A model generated the notes under the pieces. The model saw nothing but the letters and a program-made list of their open reading frames with translations. It was not told the origin of the DNA and searched no databases. The position numbers and the translations under genes were made by a program. Shown here one piece after another: positions 34,595 to 44,170 of a stretch of 64,000 nucleotides of DNA. The stretch spans positions 62,001-126,000 of the forward strand of contig JAIVFU010000003.1 of assembly GCA_020829485.1 (NCBI GenBank), written 5' to 3'. Position 1 is the first letter of the stretch. Every line of letters begins with the position of its first letter. The stretch is from Nostoc sp. CHAB 5834 (GTDB taxonomy: Bacteria > Cyanobacteriota > Cyanobacteriia > Cyanobacteriales > Nostocaceae).

Positions 34595-35110
34595 ATGAAC
34601 GAATCTCAGATTAAATTTAGCGAACAGCTGTGCTGCACCAAAGGCGATGTCTACGACGGGCTATGCCTACACAAGTCTGAAATTGACCTTTACCAACTCC
34701 AAGAACTGTTAAACGTTTCAGCTTTCTGGGCAAAAGGTCGCAGTATTGAAGATTTAGGTATAGCCATTGCCAATAGTGAGCCAGTGATTTCCGTCTGCGA
34801 TCGCGATCGACTCATTGGCTTTGCTAGAGCAACATCTGATGGCATATATCGCGCCACAATTTGGGATGTTGTGATTCATCCAGAGTATCAAAGTAGTGGA
34901 CTGGGAAGTAAGTTACTAGAAACCGTTTTGAGTCATCCCCGCATGAGGTCGGTTGAGCGCGTTTACCTAATGACTACTCACCAGCAGGGTTTCTACGAAA
35001 AGATTGGTTTTCAACCCAACACCACCACTACGATGGTGTTACACAACCAACCTAACCGTGCTTTCGCTCCTCCTACAGAAGTTCAGCTTCAGGAATCACT
35101 AGGGGCATAG
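34595..35110 (+). CDS. GNAT acetyltransferase with in-frame dispersed repeat
   Basis: 171 residues. [40 protein letters not shown] (acetyl-CoA loop) and GFYEKIGFQ define a GNAT of the cyanobacterial/plastid type. It is a paralogue of the protein at 39844 (shared GFARATSD and ATIWDVV blocks). Relative to that paralogue, residues about 13-27 (CTKGDVYDGLCLHKS) are extra and come from the 29-nt repeat at 34643-34671, also present in the GNAT gene at 3164 in the same reading frame. The 3' end overlaps the convergent histidine-kinase gene by 38 bp. The substrate is unknown. Confidence 0.85.
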   Translation: MNESQIKFSEQLCCTKGDVYDGLCLHKSEIDLYQLQELLNVSAFWAKGRSIEDLGIAIANSEPVISVCDRDRLIGFARATSDGIYRATIWDVVIHPEYQSSGLGSKLLETVLSHPRMRSVERVYLMTTHQQGFYEKIGFQPNTTTTMVLHNQPNRAFAPPTEVQLQESLGA

Positions 35111-35993
35111 AGATTTGTAGTCTGCTAATCTCTTGATGTGATTCCTTTGCAATGGTCGAGGGCAGGATTTCTAACTTTCCTCCCATAACTTCCACCAGAG
35201 TCTGATTGATTAATAGCCTCATTCCTGGCGAAAGAGCAGCTTTTCCTTGGTCAATCTGGATCGGCTGATCTTCAGATTTAATTAAATCAATCGGTTCGCT
35301 CCAGGGTATGGCATGGGTTGGTACATCCAACCAAATGTTTACAAAATTACTTGTAGGTACTGTGCTGCTAGAAATACAGATGCTGCCTTCCTCCATTTGA
35401 GTAATAGCAGTGTCTATTAAACTTATTAATATTTGGCGGAGCCAGAGGTAATCTGTCAAAACATAAATTTCTGGGTCGCCAGGTAACAATTCCAAGGGAA
35501 AATTGCGATTGGCCGCCAGCATATAAGTTAATTTATGAACATCTTCCAAAACTTGGGCTAATGGTCTAGGCTGAATATCTAATTTATTAGTACCATGTTC
35601 AGTTCTGGCAACGCTGAGAATTTCATCCATCAGCTTGAGTAGCTTCAGCGTTCGTTCGTAAGCTTGGGCAATAAATTCTCGCTCTTCAGCCGGATCTTCA
35701 CACAGATTCGACAAAATTAACTGATGTAAGCCGATCAAACCACTGAGGGGCGATCGCAATTCATGGGTAGTCCGCGCCAAAAAACCAGCCTTAAACTGGC
35801 TCATTTCCCTTGCCATAAGGTATGCCAGCTGCGTTTGCTGTAGCTGTTGCGATAGTGGTGGCATATCCTGTTGATCTAATGGCGCTACTGGGGATGAGCT
35901 AGATGAAACATTAGGCGATCGCACAAATAACTGACGGAAAATCACACCTAGGGCTATTCCTGCTCCTAAATATATCCAGTTGCTCCAATTCAT
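35073..35993 (-). CDS. Histidine-kinase-like protein with degenerate ATP-binding domain
   Basis: 306 residues. One N-terminal membrane helix (WIYLGAGIALGVIFRQLFV), a Gln-rich linker, and a clear HisKA dimerisation domain with the H-box ARTTHELRSPLSGLIG (residues 74-89). In the following HATPase region the N-box reads LISLIDTAI without the usual Asn, and no DxGxG loop is visible; only a G2-like LSPGMRLLINQTLVEVMGG remains. Phosphorylation activity is doubtful. No response regulator is adjacent. It converges on, and overlaps, the acetyltransferase gene. Confidence 0.8.
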   Translation of the reverse strand: MNWSNWIYLGAGIALGVIFRQLFVRSPNVSSSSSPVAPLDQQDMPPLSQQLQQTQLAYLMAREMSQFKAGFLARTTHELRSPLSGLIGLHQLILSNLCEDPAEEREFIAQAYERTLKLLKLMDEILSVARTEHGTNKLDIQPRPLAQVLEDVHKLTYMLAANRNFPLELLPGDPEIYVLTDYLWLRQILISLIDTAITQMEEGSICISSSTVPTSNFVNIWLDVPTHAIPWSEPIDLIKSEDQPIQIDQGKAALSPGMRLLINQTLVEVMGGKLEILPSTIAKESHQEISRLQISMPLVIPEAELL

Positions 35994-36097
35994 AATTTGG
36001 CAATTATTAATTTGTTAATTGACCACAACAGCGCAAACTAAAGTTCCAGATTTCTCTGTTGTTAAAACCAGCAAGACAATATTATAGCGACCTATAT

Positions 36098-36691
36098 TTA
36101 GTTATCGCTGGAAATATCTAACTTTATCGCACCTTGCCGCAAAATCTGCCAATTTATTCCTGTCCATTTAGCAACGGTGGAAGGTACACCCGCGCCTGAT
36201 ATTTCACCCTGGTATTCTAAAGTCAGAACCTTGGGAAACTGAACTTCAATTTCTGTCATCCTTTGCAAAGGCGGCTGACCTGAAAAATTGGCGCTAGTAG
36301 TAGCAAGGGGGCCTGTTTGCGCCAAAATAGTTTGAGCGATCGCACTATTTGGGACTCGAATCCCAATTGTTGTTGGATCAGTAGGGTTCATGACTTTTGG
36401 GACGCTATCTGAAGCTGGTAAAACTAGCGTCAGCCCTCCTGGCCAATATTTATCTGCTAGTTCTCGCCAAACTTTATACTCGTTCTCATCACCTTTAACA
36501 TACGGCCACAAATCTTCAGCACTAGCAGCCATCAAAATCAAAGGTTTGTCTTGACTGCGTTGCTTCGCCGCAAAAATTAATCCTGCTTTTTCTGGTATAG
36601 CTGCAAGTGCCGGAACAGTATCCGTAGGAAAACTCACCAAAAGCCCAGCGCGTGCGCCAACTATGAGATTTGTTAAAGAAACTTGTGTCAT
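36098..36691 (-). CDS. L-threonylcarbamoyladenylate synthase (YrdC/Sua5 family)
   Basis: 197 residues. GLLVSFPTDTVPALAAIPE, KQRSQDKPLILMAAS, WPGGLTLVLPAS, IGIRVPNSAIAQTIL and GPLATTSANFSGQPP are the YrdC-domain signatures. It makes threonylcarbamoyl-AMP, the substrate for tRNA t6A37 formation by TsaD, whose gene is also in the window (43120). It is the short TsaC-like form without the Sua5 C-terminal domain. It lies 89 bp downstream of prmC in the same direction. Confidence 0.9.
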   Translation of the reverse strand: MTQVSLTNLIVGARAGLLVSFPTDTVPALAAIPEKAGLIFAAKQRSQDKPLILMAASAEDLWPYVKGDENEYKVWRELADKYWPGGLTLVLPASDSVPKVMNPTDPTTIGIRVPNSAIAQTILAQTGPLATTSANFSGQPPLQRMTEIEVQFPKVLTLEYQGEISGAGVPSTVAKWTGINWQILRQGAIKLDISSDN

Positions 36692-36780
36692 GTTTACAAA
36701 GTTAGGAGTAGAGACGCGATTAATTGCATCTGTACAGGAGTTAGAAGTGAGGAATTGTCATAACTCATAACTCATCACTC

Positions 36781-37665
36781 CTAACTTTTATAAGCTACGG
36801 CAAAGCGTTCAATTCCAGCTAAATCAACGTGAATTTGAATTTTACAATAGCTACCTTGATTTTGCAAAAGTTCTCGCACTGTATCTGCCTGTCCAGCCAT
36901 CATCTCAATTAACCACACGCCGCCAGGTTGCAAATAACTAGGGGAGATTTCAATCAAATGGCGAATGCAATCTAAGCCATCAGTGCCACCATCCAAAGCT
37001 AAATGCGGTTCATGCTTAAATACTTCTGGTTGCAGAGTAGGTAAGGTACTGGTGGGTATGTAAGGGGGATTGGATACCATACCACTGAACTGACCTTTTA
37101 AAAATGTCAGTGGCTCCCACCAGGAACCTTGATAAAATTGAATCCGGTCAGCAAAACCTAAATTATGGGCGTTGGTTTGGGCGATCGCCAGAGCTTCTAA
37201 ACTGTAATCAACAGCATGAATTGTTGCTGACAAGACATCTGCTAATCCGATGGCGATCGCTCCACTCCCAGTCCCTAAATCAGCCCAGTGTCCTGAAGCA
37301 TTACTAGTAGATGCTAAAGCTAAATCAATTAATAATTCTGTCTCTGGTCTGGGAATCAAAACCGCACTTGACACTGCAATTTGAAAGTTACGCCAAGGTG
37401 TAACTCCGGCAATATACTGCACTGGTAAGCGGTCATTTAATCGCCTCTGCCACAAAATATCTAACTCTTCTAGAGGCAATTGCAGCTGAATTTGCGGCCA
37501 GTTTTTAAAAGACTCCAAACGCAGTGCCAAGCGGTCTAACCCAGCAACTTCGAGCAGCAGCCAATCTACCTCGGCAGGTGAGACATCAGTAGCGATCGCT
37601 GCTTGGAGAGCAGTATTGCGCCACTGCCAAAGTTGTAAACCAGATATCAGATGTTTCTCCCCCAT
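36781..37665 (-). CDS. prmC: Peptide chain release factor N5-glutamine methyltransferase
   Basis: 294 residues. An N-terminal helical domain is followed by a SAM fold: LIPRPETELLIDLAL (family hallmark), ADLGTGSGAIAIGLA, and VSNPPYIPTS with the catalytic NPPY. The motif EPHLALDGGTDGLDCIRHLI completes it. PrmC methylates the GGQ glutamine of RF1 and RF2 to raise termination efficiency. Starts at 37665 (MGEKHLISGLQLWQW). Confidence 0.95.
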   Translation of the reverse strand: MGEKHLISGLQLWQWRNTALQAAIATDVSPAEVDWLLLEVAGLDRLALRLESFKNWPQIQLQLPLEELDILWQRRLNDRLPVQYIAGVTPWRNFQIAVSSAVLIPRPETELLIDLALASTSNASGHWADLGTGSGAIAIGLADVLSATIHAVDYSLEALAIAQTNAHNLGFADRIQFYQGSWWEPLTFLKGQFSGMVSNPPYIPTSTLPTLQPEVFKHEPHLALDGGTDGLDCIRHLIEISPSYLQPGGVWLIEMMAGQADTVRELLQNQGSYCKIQIHVDLAGIERFAVAYKS

Positions 37666-37690
37666 GCCTCAACCTTGGAGTGCATAACCG

Positions 37691-38503
37691 TTATTTTTTC
37701 GGAGCAGCAGCAGGCTTGGCAGCTGGTGATTGATTCGGTGTAAGCGAGCGAATAAAATTGATCGACTCCCGCGATGGATAGAGAACAATTTTATTGATAC
37801 TAGGGTCGGTACTGCTATTGAGAGCTTCCATAACACCGTACAAATCCACCACCTGAATTTCAGTGTTGGCTGCTTCCTTTGGCACGGCTTTTTTGAATTC
37901 CTCTAACAGAGCCGTTGCTTGCTCTTTCTCAAAAAAGAAAGGGATTAATCGCTCTTTACCATTGGGGACGGGAATCGTCAAATAGCTATTATCTTTCTTA
38001 AATTTGGGTACAAATAAGGGAATACCATTAAATTGCTCTCCTTTTTTACCATTTTGATTCAGCATACTTGTTGCCGAAGCTACCTGTGCTTGCGTCGGTA
38101 CTAAAGTATAAATTACAGAGTCTGATTTCTTTTTGCTTTCTTGGACTATTTTATAGTAGTCTGCCAAAGACAAAGGTCTTACCTGTAGTGTGCTTGCCAA
38201 CTGGGGGTTTTCTTTTTTGAGCCGATTGTCAAGGAATTTTTGAGCATCTTGCTTGCTAATAAAAAATCCCACTTGCGAGATTGGCTTGGATTCGTTGTTC
38301 CTCGAAAGTACTACAAATTCGCCTTTAGGATTGGTAAGCGTGAATACAGGTACTTCTTGGAGCTTTTTCACTACCTGATCTTGTGGTAATGCGATCGCCT
38401 CTTGATTGCCGATTCCTGGTAGATTGCCTATTCCTGAAAGCCCTGTTAAAAATACAGTGCCAGCTATACCCAATGTTGCGCCCAAGCGAATAAATGATTT
38501 CAT
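37691..38503 (-). CDS. Tic22-family protein
   Basis: 270 residues from the ATG at 38503 (MKSFIRLGATLGIAGTVFLT), which has AGGAGAAATC just upstream; a 38563 start would add 20 residues ahead of the signal peptide. The signal sequence ends near ALPQD. The mature part (VPVFTLTNPKGEFVVLS, VGFFISKQDAQKFLDNRL, IPLFVPKFKKDNSYLTIP) matches Tic22, which in cyanobacteria is a periplasmic or thylakoid-lumen chaperone involved in outer-membrane biogenesis. It ends in a Pro/Ala-rich tail. Confidence 0.9.
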   Translation of the reverse strand: MKSFIRLGATLGIAGTVFLTGLSGIGNLPGIGNQEAIALPQDQVVKKLQEVPVFTLTNPKGEFVVLSRNNESKPISQVGFFISKQDAQKFLDNRLKKENPQLASTLQVRPLSLADYYKIVQESKKKSDSVIYTLVPTQAQVASATSMLNQNGKKGEQFNGIPLFVPKFKKDNSYLTIPVPNGKERLIPFFFEKEQATALLEEFKKAVPKEAANTEIQVVDLYGVMEALNSSTDPSINKIVLYPSRESINFIRSLTPNQSPAAKPAAAPKK

Positions 38504-38563
38504 GATTTCTCCTCGTATTAATAGTCCAATTAAATTAAACAAATGGTTGGATTTGCACACCAT

Positions 38564-39244
38564 TAACTAGCTTTAGTTATATAGCAATCTATTTCAATTG
38601 TAAAAAATACATTGTGCGCGTTGAAGTTGAGTGTTAAGCGTGAGGCAGCCCGGTCTTGTTGTTCCAACAAAGAGGAGCCAGCGCGGTCATGGGGGTCTCC
38701 CCCAGGAGCGACTGGCGTTGGACTGCCGTTAGCGCAAGCGGTAGCGACGCAGGAGCGTCACCCGGAGGGTCAACGGTCAAAATCCAATATTCCGCAACTA
38801 TTTAGGGTTGCTATAGTAGCGTTTTGAAAAATCGACTGTGCTAAAGTTGTGTTTTTCTCGATTTCGTTTTGCTATTGACGACGAAATCCTGTAGATGCCT
38901 ATTATATGTCTTCTAAAACACTAAAAAGTCTCTCTGTCTCTCGACCTTGGAAATGATAAATGCCATTTTATCGGCTTTCTCTAATATCGGGTGACGCTAT
39001 TACTTAATCAATCGTTCCATCGCGTTTGCTTTAATATCTTCTCAAATCTATACAAGGCTTAGTTCCAGGAATATCTTACTGCTTAAAAGCGAAATTTGCC
39101 TGTTAGGCTTCAACATCTAACTCAACACTATAACAGGCAATTTGTTTTTATCGGGAAAAATTTACAATTTAATTGCATATCTTAGGAACATAGCTTTAGT
39201 TAATGCGCCTTAGCTTTTAAGTATATTAATTATTATTTAAAAAA
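38564..39244. other. Gene-free spacer with dispersed repeat
   Basis: 38635-38775 is GC-rich palindromic dispersed repeat sequence (GGGGGTCTCCCCC, GTTAGCGCAAGCGGTAGCG, GACGCAGGAGCGTC); its 71-codon open frame is not a gene. The remaining AT-rich part shows no gene, only the hairpin at 39092-39144. Confidence 0.6.
39092..39144. terminator. Terminator-like hairpin near tRNA-Pro
   Basis: TTGCCTGTTA pairs with TAACAGGCAA across a 25-base loop; T-rich tracts follow on both strands (TTTGTTTTTA on plus). It could end tRNA-Pro transcription (minus) or an unseen plus-strand transcript. Confidence 0.5.
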
Positions 39245-39318
39245 TCGGGATGACAGGATTTGAACCTGCGGCATCCTGCTCCCAAAGCAGGCGCGCTACC
39301 AAGCTGCGCTACATCCCG
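39245..39318 (-). tRNA. tRNA-Pro(TGG)
   Basis: Minus-strand cloverleaf: acceptor CGGGATG/CATCCCG plus A, D-arm AGCGCAGCTTGGTAGCGC, anticodon stem CTGCT/AGCAG with loop TTTGGGA (anticodon TGG), and T-arm AGGTTCAAATCCT. No CCA is encoded. Confidence 0.95.
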
Positions 39319-39470
39319 TTTCGACTTATCTGCTTTTTGTGGTTTGGTTTTATCCTATCAAAGCGATCGCGCTTTACCAAAAGCATTAAGATAACTATAT
39401 CACATCAGACCGCTTATGCCTAATCTTTTTTATCCTTTGCCAAAGAATAGATTACATTTTCACACTGATA

Positions 39471-39585
39471 AGCTGATGCGCGTCTAAACTATATAAACAC
39501 TTTTGATGTCGTTAACTGCTGACTGATGACTGTTGACGGGTTTTCAGTCATCAGGTAAATGTACAATATTATTTGCGTAACAGCT
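39471..39585. repeat. Family B inverted-repeat element, short copy
   Basis: 115 bp, ends AGCTGATGCGC and GCGTAACAGCT, flanked by TA at 39469-39470 and 39586-39587. It is homologous to 14391-14563 in reverse orientation, without the 14-heptamer array. Confidence 0.85.
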
Positions 39586-39669
39586 TAAAGGTTTTTTGCC
39601 GACTTAGTTTTACAAGAGAGATACTTGCACCTTCGTCGGCAGAAAAAAGCAAAACCACATCAAAATAAG

Positions 39670-39780
39670 GGACTTCCAACTAAAAAAATATTCCATTGGT
39701 ACTATTAACTGTTGATCGTTGCCGGTTCACAGTCAACAGTCAACGACCTCAAGCGGAATAATTTATTTTTTGGAGTTCCC
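39670..39780. repeat. Family C inverted-repeat element, copy 1
   Basis: 111 bp, ends GGGACTTCCAA and TTGGAGTTCCC, flanked by TAA at 39667-39669 and 39781-39783. GTCAACAGTCAAC heptamers lie inside. It is 64 bp from the 3' end of the GNAT gene at 39844. Confidence 0.85.
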
Positions 39781-39843
39781 TAATAGATTTTCACTATTTC
39801 ACCTGATTTTATTGTGTAAATCGGGTTTTATTTTGATTAAGCG

Positions 39844-40437
<594 letters not shown>

Positions 40438-40624
40438 TCAGGAGTGTTGATTCACGTCTAACATAGCTACCCCATTTACTACCCTTTACACTCAAATTTT
40501 TTCGGTTGTTTTCGGGATTTGCAATGGTAAGAGCCAGTTAGGGCGTGTTTCACACCAATCATTTTCAACTTTAGCATTTTGTTGTAGAGGCTAGGAGAAA
40601 TTCACCAAAAGGGTAAGGATATAA

Positions 40625-40751
40625 GGGAACTCCAAAAAATAAATTATTCCACTTAAAGTCGTTGACTGTTGACTGTTGACTGAAAACTCATGAACCGTCA
40701 ACGGTCAACAGTGAACAATAGCAATGGAATATTTTTTTACTTGGAAGTCCC
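40625..40751. repeat. Family C inverted-repeat element, copy 2
   Basis: 127 bp, opposite orientation to copy 1, ends GGGAACTCCAAAAAA and TTGGAAGTCCC, flanked by TAA at 40622-40624 and 40752-40754. GTTGACTGTTGACT heptamers lie inside. Confidence 0.85.
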
Positions 40752-40757
40752 TAAATA

Positions 40758-40868
40758 CAGCAGTTTTCTTTTGCATGAAGTACGAAGCTGCGGGTTTTGA
40801 GGCAGGAGGTCTGAATATCTGATGCGTAAGCCTTGCATTTTGTACCTCGCTGAAAAAGCAAACTGCTG
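40758..40868. repeat. Family J inverted-repeat element
   Basis: Ends CAGCAGTTTTCTTTTGC and GAAAAAGCAAACTGCTG, flanked by TA at 40756-40757 and 40869-40870. It sits directly against the family C copy. The rest of the spacer to 41058 shows nothing recognisable. Confidence 0.75.
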
Positions 40869-41058
40869 TAATTCAAAATTCAAAATGGAAAAACCTAATC
40901 CTGGCAATTGCTCGTATAGAGCTTAAATGCACGTTAGCTTAGGAGTGAATTGCATCCAATAAATTGAGTATTTGAGAAAATTCTTCCCCAATCCCCAGTC
41001 TCTAACATTTAGCCCCTAGTCCCCAAGTGATGAAAGCAAGCGAGTCTTACCCTTAACA

Positions 41059-41778
41059 ATGGCTTCTGGTTTAAAATCTTCGACACTGGAACTCCTAAAA
41101 CGCTTTAACCGAGCGTTTCCCCAGTTTTATGAGCAATTCGTCAGCAGTGAGATTCAACTGCAAAATTTGCGGCTAGCCTACCGTCTCTATAAAACTAGAC
41201 GCGCTGTTATTGAACTGAAACCTGAAGGTAGCAAAAGTGCCCTGCATTTTGCTTACCGCAACCAGTCTTTTCTTCTCAGCGATATTTTTGGTGTACTAGC
41301 AGCTTATGGGTTGACTATTCACGGTCTGAGTCTATACGGTCAGATCCGTCCGCCAATGTTAGTTTTTATTAAACTGTTGGTATCTCGTGGTAGTAAAGCC
41401 TTGACCGAGAAAACCGCAGAAAATGTCTGTCGTGCTATTCGTGAAGCTTTAGGAGGTCGGTTTGAGGTAGAAGAGATGCTGGCAGTAGAATTTAATCTTG
41501 ATACTGGCTTAGAGCAGGTACAAACTGAATTCTATGTCGATCCGGTTTTTCATCTCCCTGCCCTAATGATTGAAGCCGATAATCAACCAGGATTATTCTA
41601 CAAAGTTATGTACGCCATCTGGCAGGAAGACCTGCTGGTAGTCAATGCAAATTTACTAGTTTGGCGCGGACGTACACGGCTAATTCTCTACTTGTTAGGG
41701 CCAAATGAAAGTCTTATTCCTGAATATCTGGGTCACAAAATTGCTGAAGGGGTGCGACAGAGGTTGCTGGATAAATGA
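41059..41778 (+). CDS. Putative ACT-domain-like regulatory protein
   Basis: 239 residues. Two segments look like ACT folds related to the GlnD tail: FLLSDIFGVLAAYGLTIHGL (about 73-92) and HLPALMIEADNQPGLFYKVM (about 168-187), followed by VVNANLLVWRGRTRLILYLL. There is no catalytic domain, signal or membrane helix. ACT pairs usually bind amino acids and control a partner. I recognise the overall protein only as a conserved cyanobacterial hypothetical; ACT assignment is by pattern. Confidence 0.6.
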   Translation: MASGLKSSTLELLKRFNRAFPQFYEQFVSSEIQLQNLRLAYRLYKTRRAVIELKPEGSKSALHFAYRNQSFLLSDIFGVLAAYGLTIHGLSLYGQIRPPMLVFIKLLVSRGSKALTEKTAENVCRAIREALGGRFEVEEMLAVEFNLDTGLEQVQTEFYVDPVFHLPALMIEADNQPGLFYKVMYAIWQEDLLVVNANLLVWRGRTRLILYLLGPNESLIPEYLGHKIAEGVRQRLLDK

Positions 41779-41986
41779 AAACACTCCTCACCGAATTTTA
41801 GATTTTAAATTTGGGATTTTGGATTTAAAAATTCAAAATCCCAAATTTAATATTCAGAGCAACTGCCTTTAGGTCTGTGGTCAATCTAAAATCTAAAATC
41901 CAAAATCCAAAATCCAAAATTGTTTGACTCCAAACTCTTCACACTCCGTATTTAGTGGCACCCGCCCTTCAGGGTACGATATAAAT

Positions 41987-42898
41987 ATGGCAACTATCGA
42001 AATCTTGGGCGTTCCACACGCATACGAGCTAACGGCTCCCACTTCCTGCCCCCACGCTTTAGTATTTATCCACGGTTGGCTCAATAGCCGTGGATATTGG
42101 CAACCTGTGATTTCCCGCCTATCAGATGATTTGCAGTGCCTTTCCTATGATTTGCGGGGTTTTGGTGAATCCCAGTCTCATGTAAAAACCGATTTTAGTC
42201 GGGCAGAAATGTCTTTGAGCCTAACGCCCATCTCCAGTAGTGCGCTTGGCTCAACAATCGATTCTCTTTATACTCCTGTTGCCTATGCTCAGGATTTAGC
42301 AATTCTCCTGAAACAGTTGAATATTAAGAGTGCTTGGCTCATAGGTCACTCTTTGGGAGGTACGATCGCTCTTTGGGGAGCAGATCAAATACCTGAGTGT
42401 GTTAAGGGAGTGATCTGTATCAACGCTGGCGGTGGTATTTATCTCAAAGAAGCCTTTGAGCAGTTTCGCTCGGCGGGTCAGAAATTTTTGCAAGTTCGCC
42501 CGCGCTGGCTGTCTCAAGTACCTTTGATTGATTTGCTGTTTACCAGAGCCAGTGTCGCTCGTCCTTTGGAACGCCATTGGGCACGTCAGCGGGTAATAGA
42601 TTTTGTTGTGGCTGACCCAGAAGCGGCTCTGGGAAGTCTGTTAGACTCTACAACCGAAGAAGAAATCAATCGTTTACCTGAACTAGTATCCCAATTGAAG
42701 CAGCCAGTTTATTTTTTGGCTGGTGCCGAAGATAAGGTTATGGAACCTAAGTACGTGCGTCATTTAGCTAGCTTTCACAGACTGTTCCAATATTGTGGTG
42801 ACAATGTTCTGGAAATTCCTGATTGCGGACACCTGGCTATGTTGGAACAGCCGGATGCAGTGGCTGAACACATTCGAGCAATAGTCATTAGTCATTAG
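41987..42898 (+). CDS. Alpha/beta hydrolase
   Basis: 303 residues from the ATG at 41987 (MATIEILGVPHAYEL); an upstream ATG at 41924 adds 21 residues of non-conserved character. FIHGWLNSRGYWQPVISRLS holds the oxyanion HG, GHSLGG (about residue 116-121) the nucleophilic Ser, and FLAGAEDKVME and DCGHLAMLEQP the acid and His. The substrate is unknown. The last codons (IVISH and stop) lie inside an ATTAGTC/ATTGGTC heptamer run, so the natural C-terminus has been replaced or extended by repeat sequence. Confidence 0.87.
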   Translation: MATIEILGVPHAYELTAPTSCPHALVFIHGWLNSRGYWQPVISRLSDDLQCLSYDLRGFGESQSHVKTDFSRAEMSLSLTPISSSALGSTIDSLYTPVAYAQDLAILLKQLNIKSAWLIGHSLGGTIALWGADQIPECVKGVICINAGGGIYLKEAFEQFRSAGQKFLQVRPRWLSQVPLIDLLFTRASVARPLERHWARQRVIDFVVADPEAALGSLLDSTTEEEINRLPELVSQLKQPVYFLAGAEDKVMEPKYVRHLASFHRLFQYCGDNVLEIPDCGHLAMLEQPDAVAEHIRAIVISH

Positions 42899-43119
42899 TC
42901 ATTGGTCATTGGTCATTGGTCATTGGTCATGGGGAATAGGGCATTGTGGGCATAGGGCATTGGGCATAGGGAATAGGGCATAGGGCACTTGTACTGAGCG
43001 TTGCCGTTGGCGCAGCCTCTCGTAGAAAAGTATTGGGCATGGGGCATTAGAGCAAACAGAAAGTTCTTCTCTCCTGACAAATGACAAATGACAAATGACA
43101 AATGACAAATGACAAATGA
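42885..43119. repeat. Heptamer arrays between hydrolase and tsaD
   Basis: 42887-42930 carries two ATTAGTC and four ATTGGTC units, 42935-42990 GGGCATA-type units, and 43081-43115 five perfect ATGACAA units. The first and last arrays are inverted-complementary in character (GGTCAT versus ATGAC), so the spacer can fold back. A 29-base GC-rich palindromic repeat lies near 42998-43026. Confidence 0.8.
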
Positions 43120-44169
43120 CTACTCAATAGGTTGATACAACTTCATGACCTGGGTAAGGGCTAACCTAGACTCAACGCCTAGTGTGAGGGGGGATATATG
43201 ACCACGAGATAGATGTTCGGCGGCGGCACAGCCGATCATGGCGGCGTTATCGGTACAAAATTTTAGAGGTGGGAATAGGACGCGTAGGTGATGTTCAACG
43301 GCGGCGGCTTGGAGGTTTTTTCTCAAGCCGCTATTGGCTGCTACACCGCCACCAATTGCAATTGTGTCTAGACCATAGTCTAGGGCACAGGCGATCGCTC
43401 TTTTAGTTAGCGATCGCGCGACGGTTTCCTGAAAGCTAGCTGCTACATCTGCCACTGGTACTTGTCCACCATCTTTCTCTAATTGCTGCACTAAACGCAA
43501 TACAGCCGTTTTTAACCCACTAAAACTTGCATCATAACGATGGAATCCCCCACCAGGTAAAGAAACTTTTCCTTCTGGTAGAGCAAAGGCTTGGGGATTT
43601 CCCTGTTGTGCCAACTTGTCAATTATTGGGCCACCCGGATAACCCAACTTTAACAATCGCGCCACTTTATCAAAGGCTTCACCCGCAGCATCATCACGAG
43701 TTTGTCCTAGCGTTTCGTACATACCACAATCTTTGACAAAAATCAAGCTTGTATGTCCGCCAGAAACTAATAAACTCAAGAAAGGGGGGTTTAAACTTGG
43801 TTCGCTCAAATAAGTTGCGTAAATGTGACCTTCAAGGTGATGAACTCCCAAAAATGGTTTGTTGTGTACCATCGCCAGGGTTTTGGCAGCAGTTAACCCT
43901 ACTAACAGCGCTCCTACGAGTCCAGGGGCAGAAGTGGCGGCTATTGCGTCAATTTTCTCCCAGTTTAGTTGGGCTTGCTCTAAGGCTTGAGCGATCGCAA
44001 CATTTATCGTTTCCAAGTGTTCACGAGACGCTACTTCTGGCACTACCCCGCCATACTGCTGATGGACTGGAATTTGCGAGGCTACAATACTACTGCAAAC
44101 TTTACGATTGTTAACAATTGCGACTGCTGTTTCATCACAACTGGTTTCTATTGCTAAAACGGTTGTCAT
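43120..44169 (-). CDS. tsaD: tRNA N6-adenosine threonylcarbamoyltransferase
   Basis: 349 residues from the ATG at 44169 ([19 protein letters not shown]). A longer in-frame start at 44250 would add 27 residues translated from GGGAGTA repeats (LLPTPYS units) and is rejected. Metal-binding [13 protein letters not shown] and the nucleotide site [24 protein letters not shown] and [10 protein letters not shown] are present. TsaD transfers threonylcarbamoyl to A37 of ANN-decoding tRNAs with TsaB/TsaE. The TsaC-type gene is at 36098. It is divergent from psaF. Confidence 0.94.
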   Translation of the reverse strand: MTTVLAIETSCDETAVAIVNNRKVCSSIVASQIPVHQQYGGVVPEVASREHLETINVAIAQALEQAQLNWEKIDAIAATSAPGLVGALLVGLTAAKTLAMVHNKPFLGVHHLEGHIYATYLSEPSLNPPFLSLLVSGGHTSLIFVKDCGMYETLGQTRDDAAGEAFDKVARLLKLGYPGGPIIDKLAQQGNPQAFALPEGKVSLPGGGFHRYDASFSGLKTAVLRLVQQLEKDGGQVPVADVAASFQETVARSLTKRAIACALDYGLDTIAIGGGVAANSGLRKNLQAAAVEHHLRVLFPPLKFCTDNAAMIGCAAAEHLSRGHISPLTLGVESRLALTQVMKLYQPIE

Positions 44170-44170
44170 T

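Noticed and set aside
38612..38827. 71-codon plus-strand open frame
   Set aside because: It covers a GC-rich dispersed palindromic repeat; composition is unlike neighbouring genes.
42913..43108. Two overlapping 62-codon minus-strand frames
   Set aside because: They translate heptamer arrays and a palindromic repeat; no conserved features.
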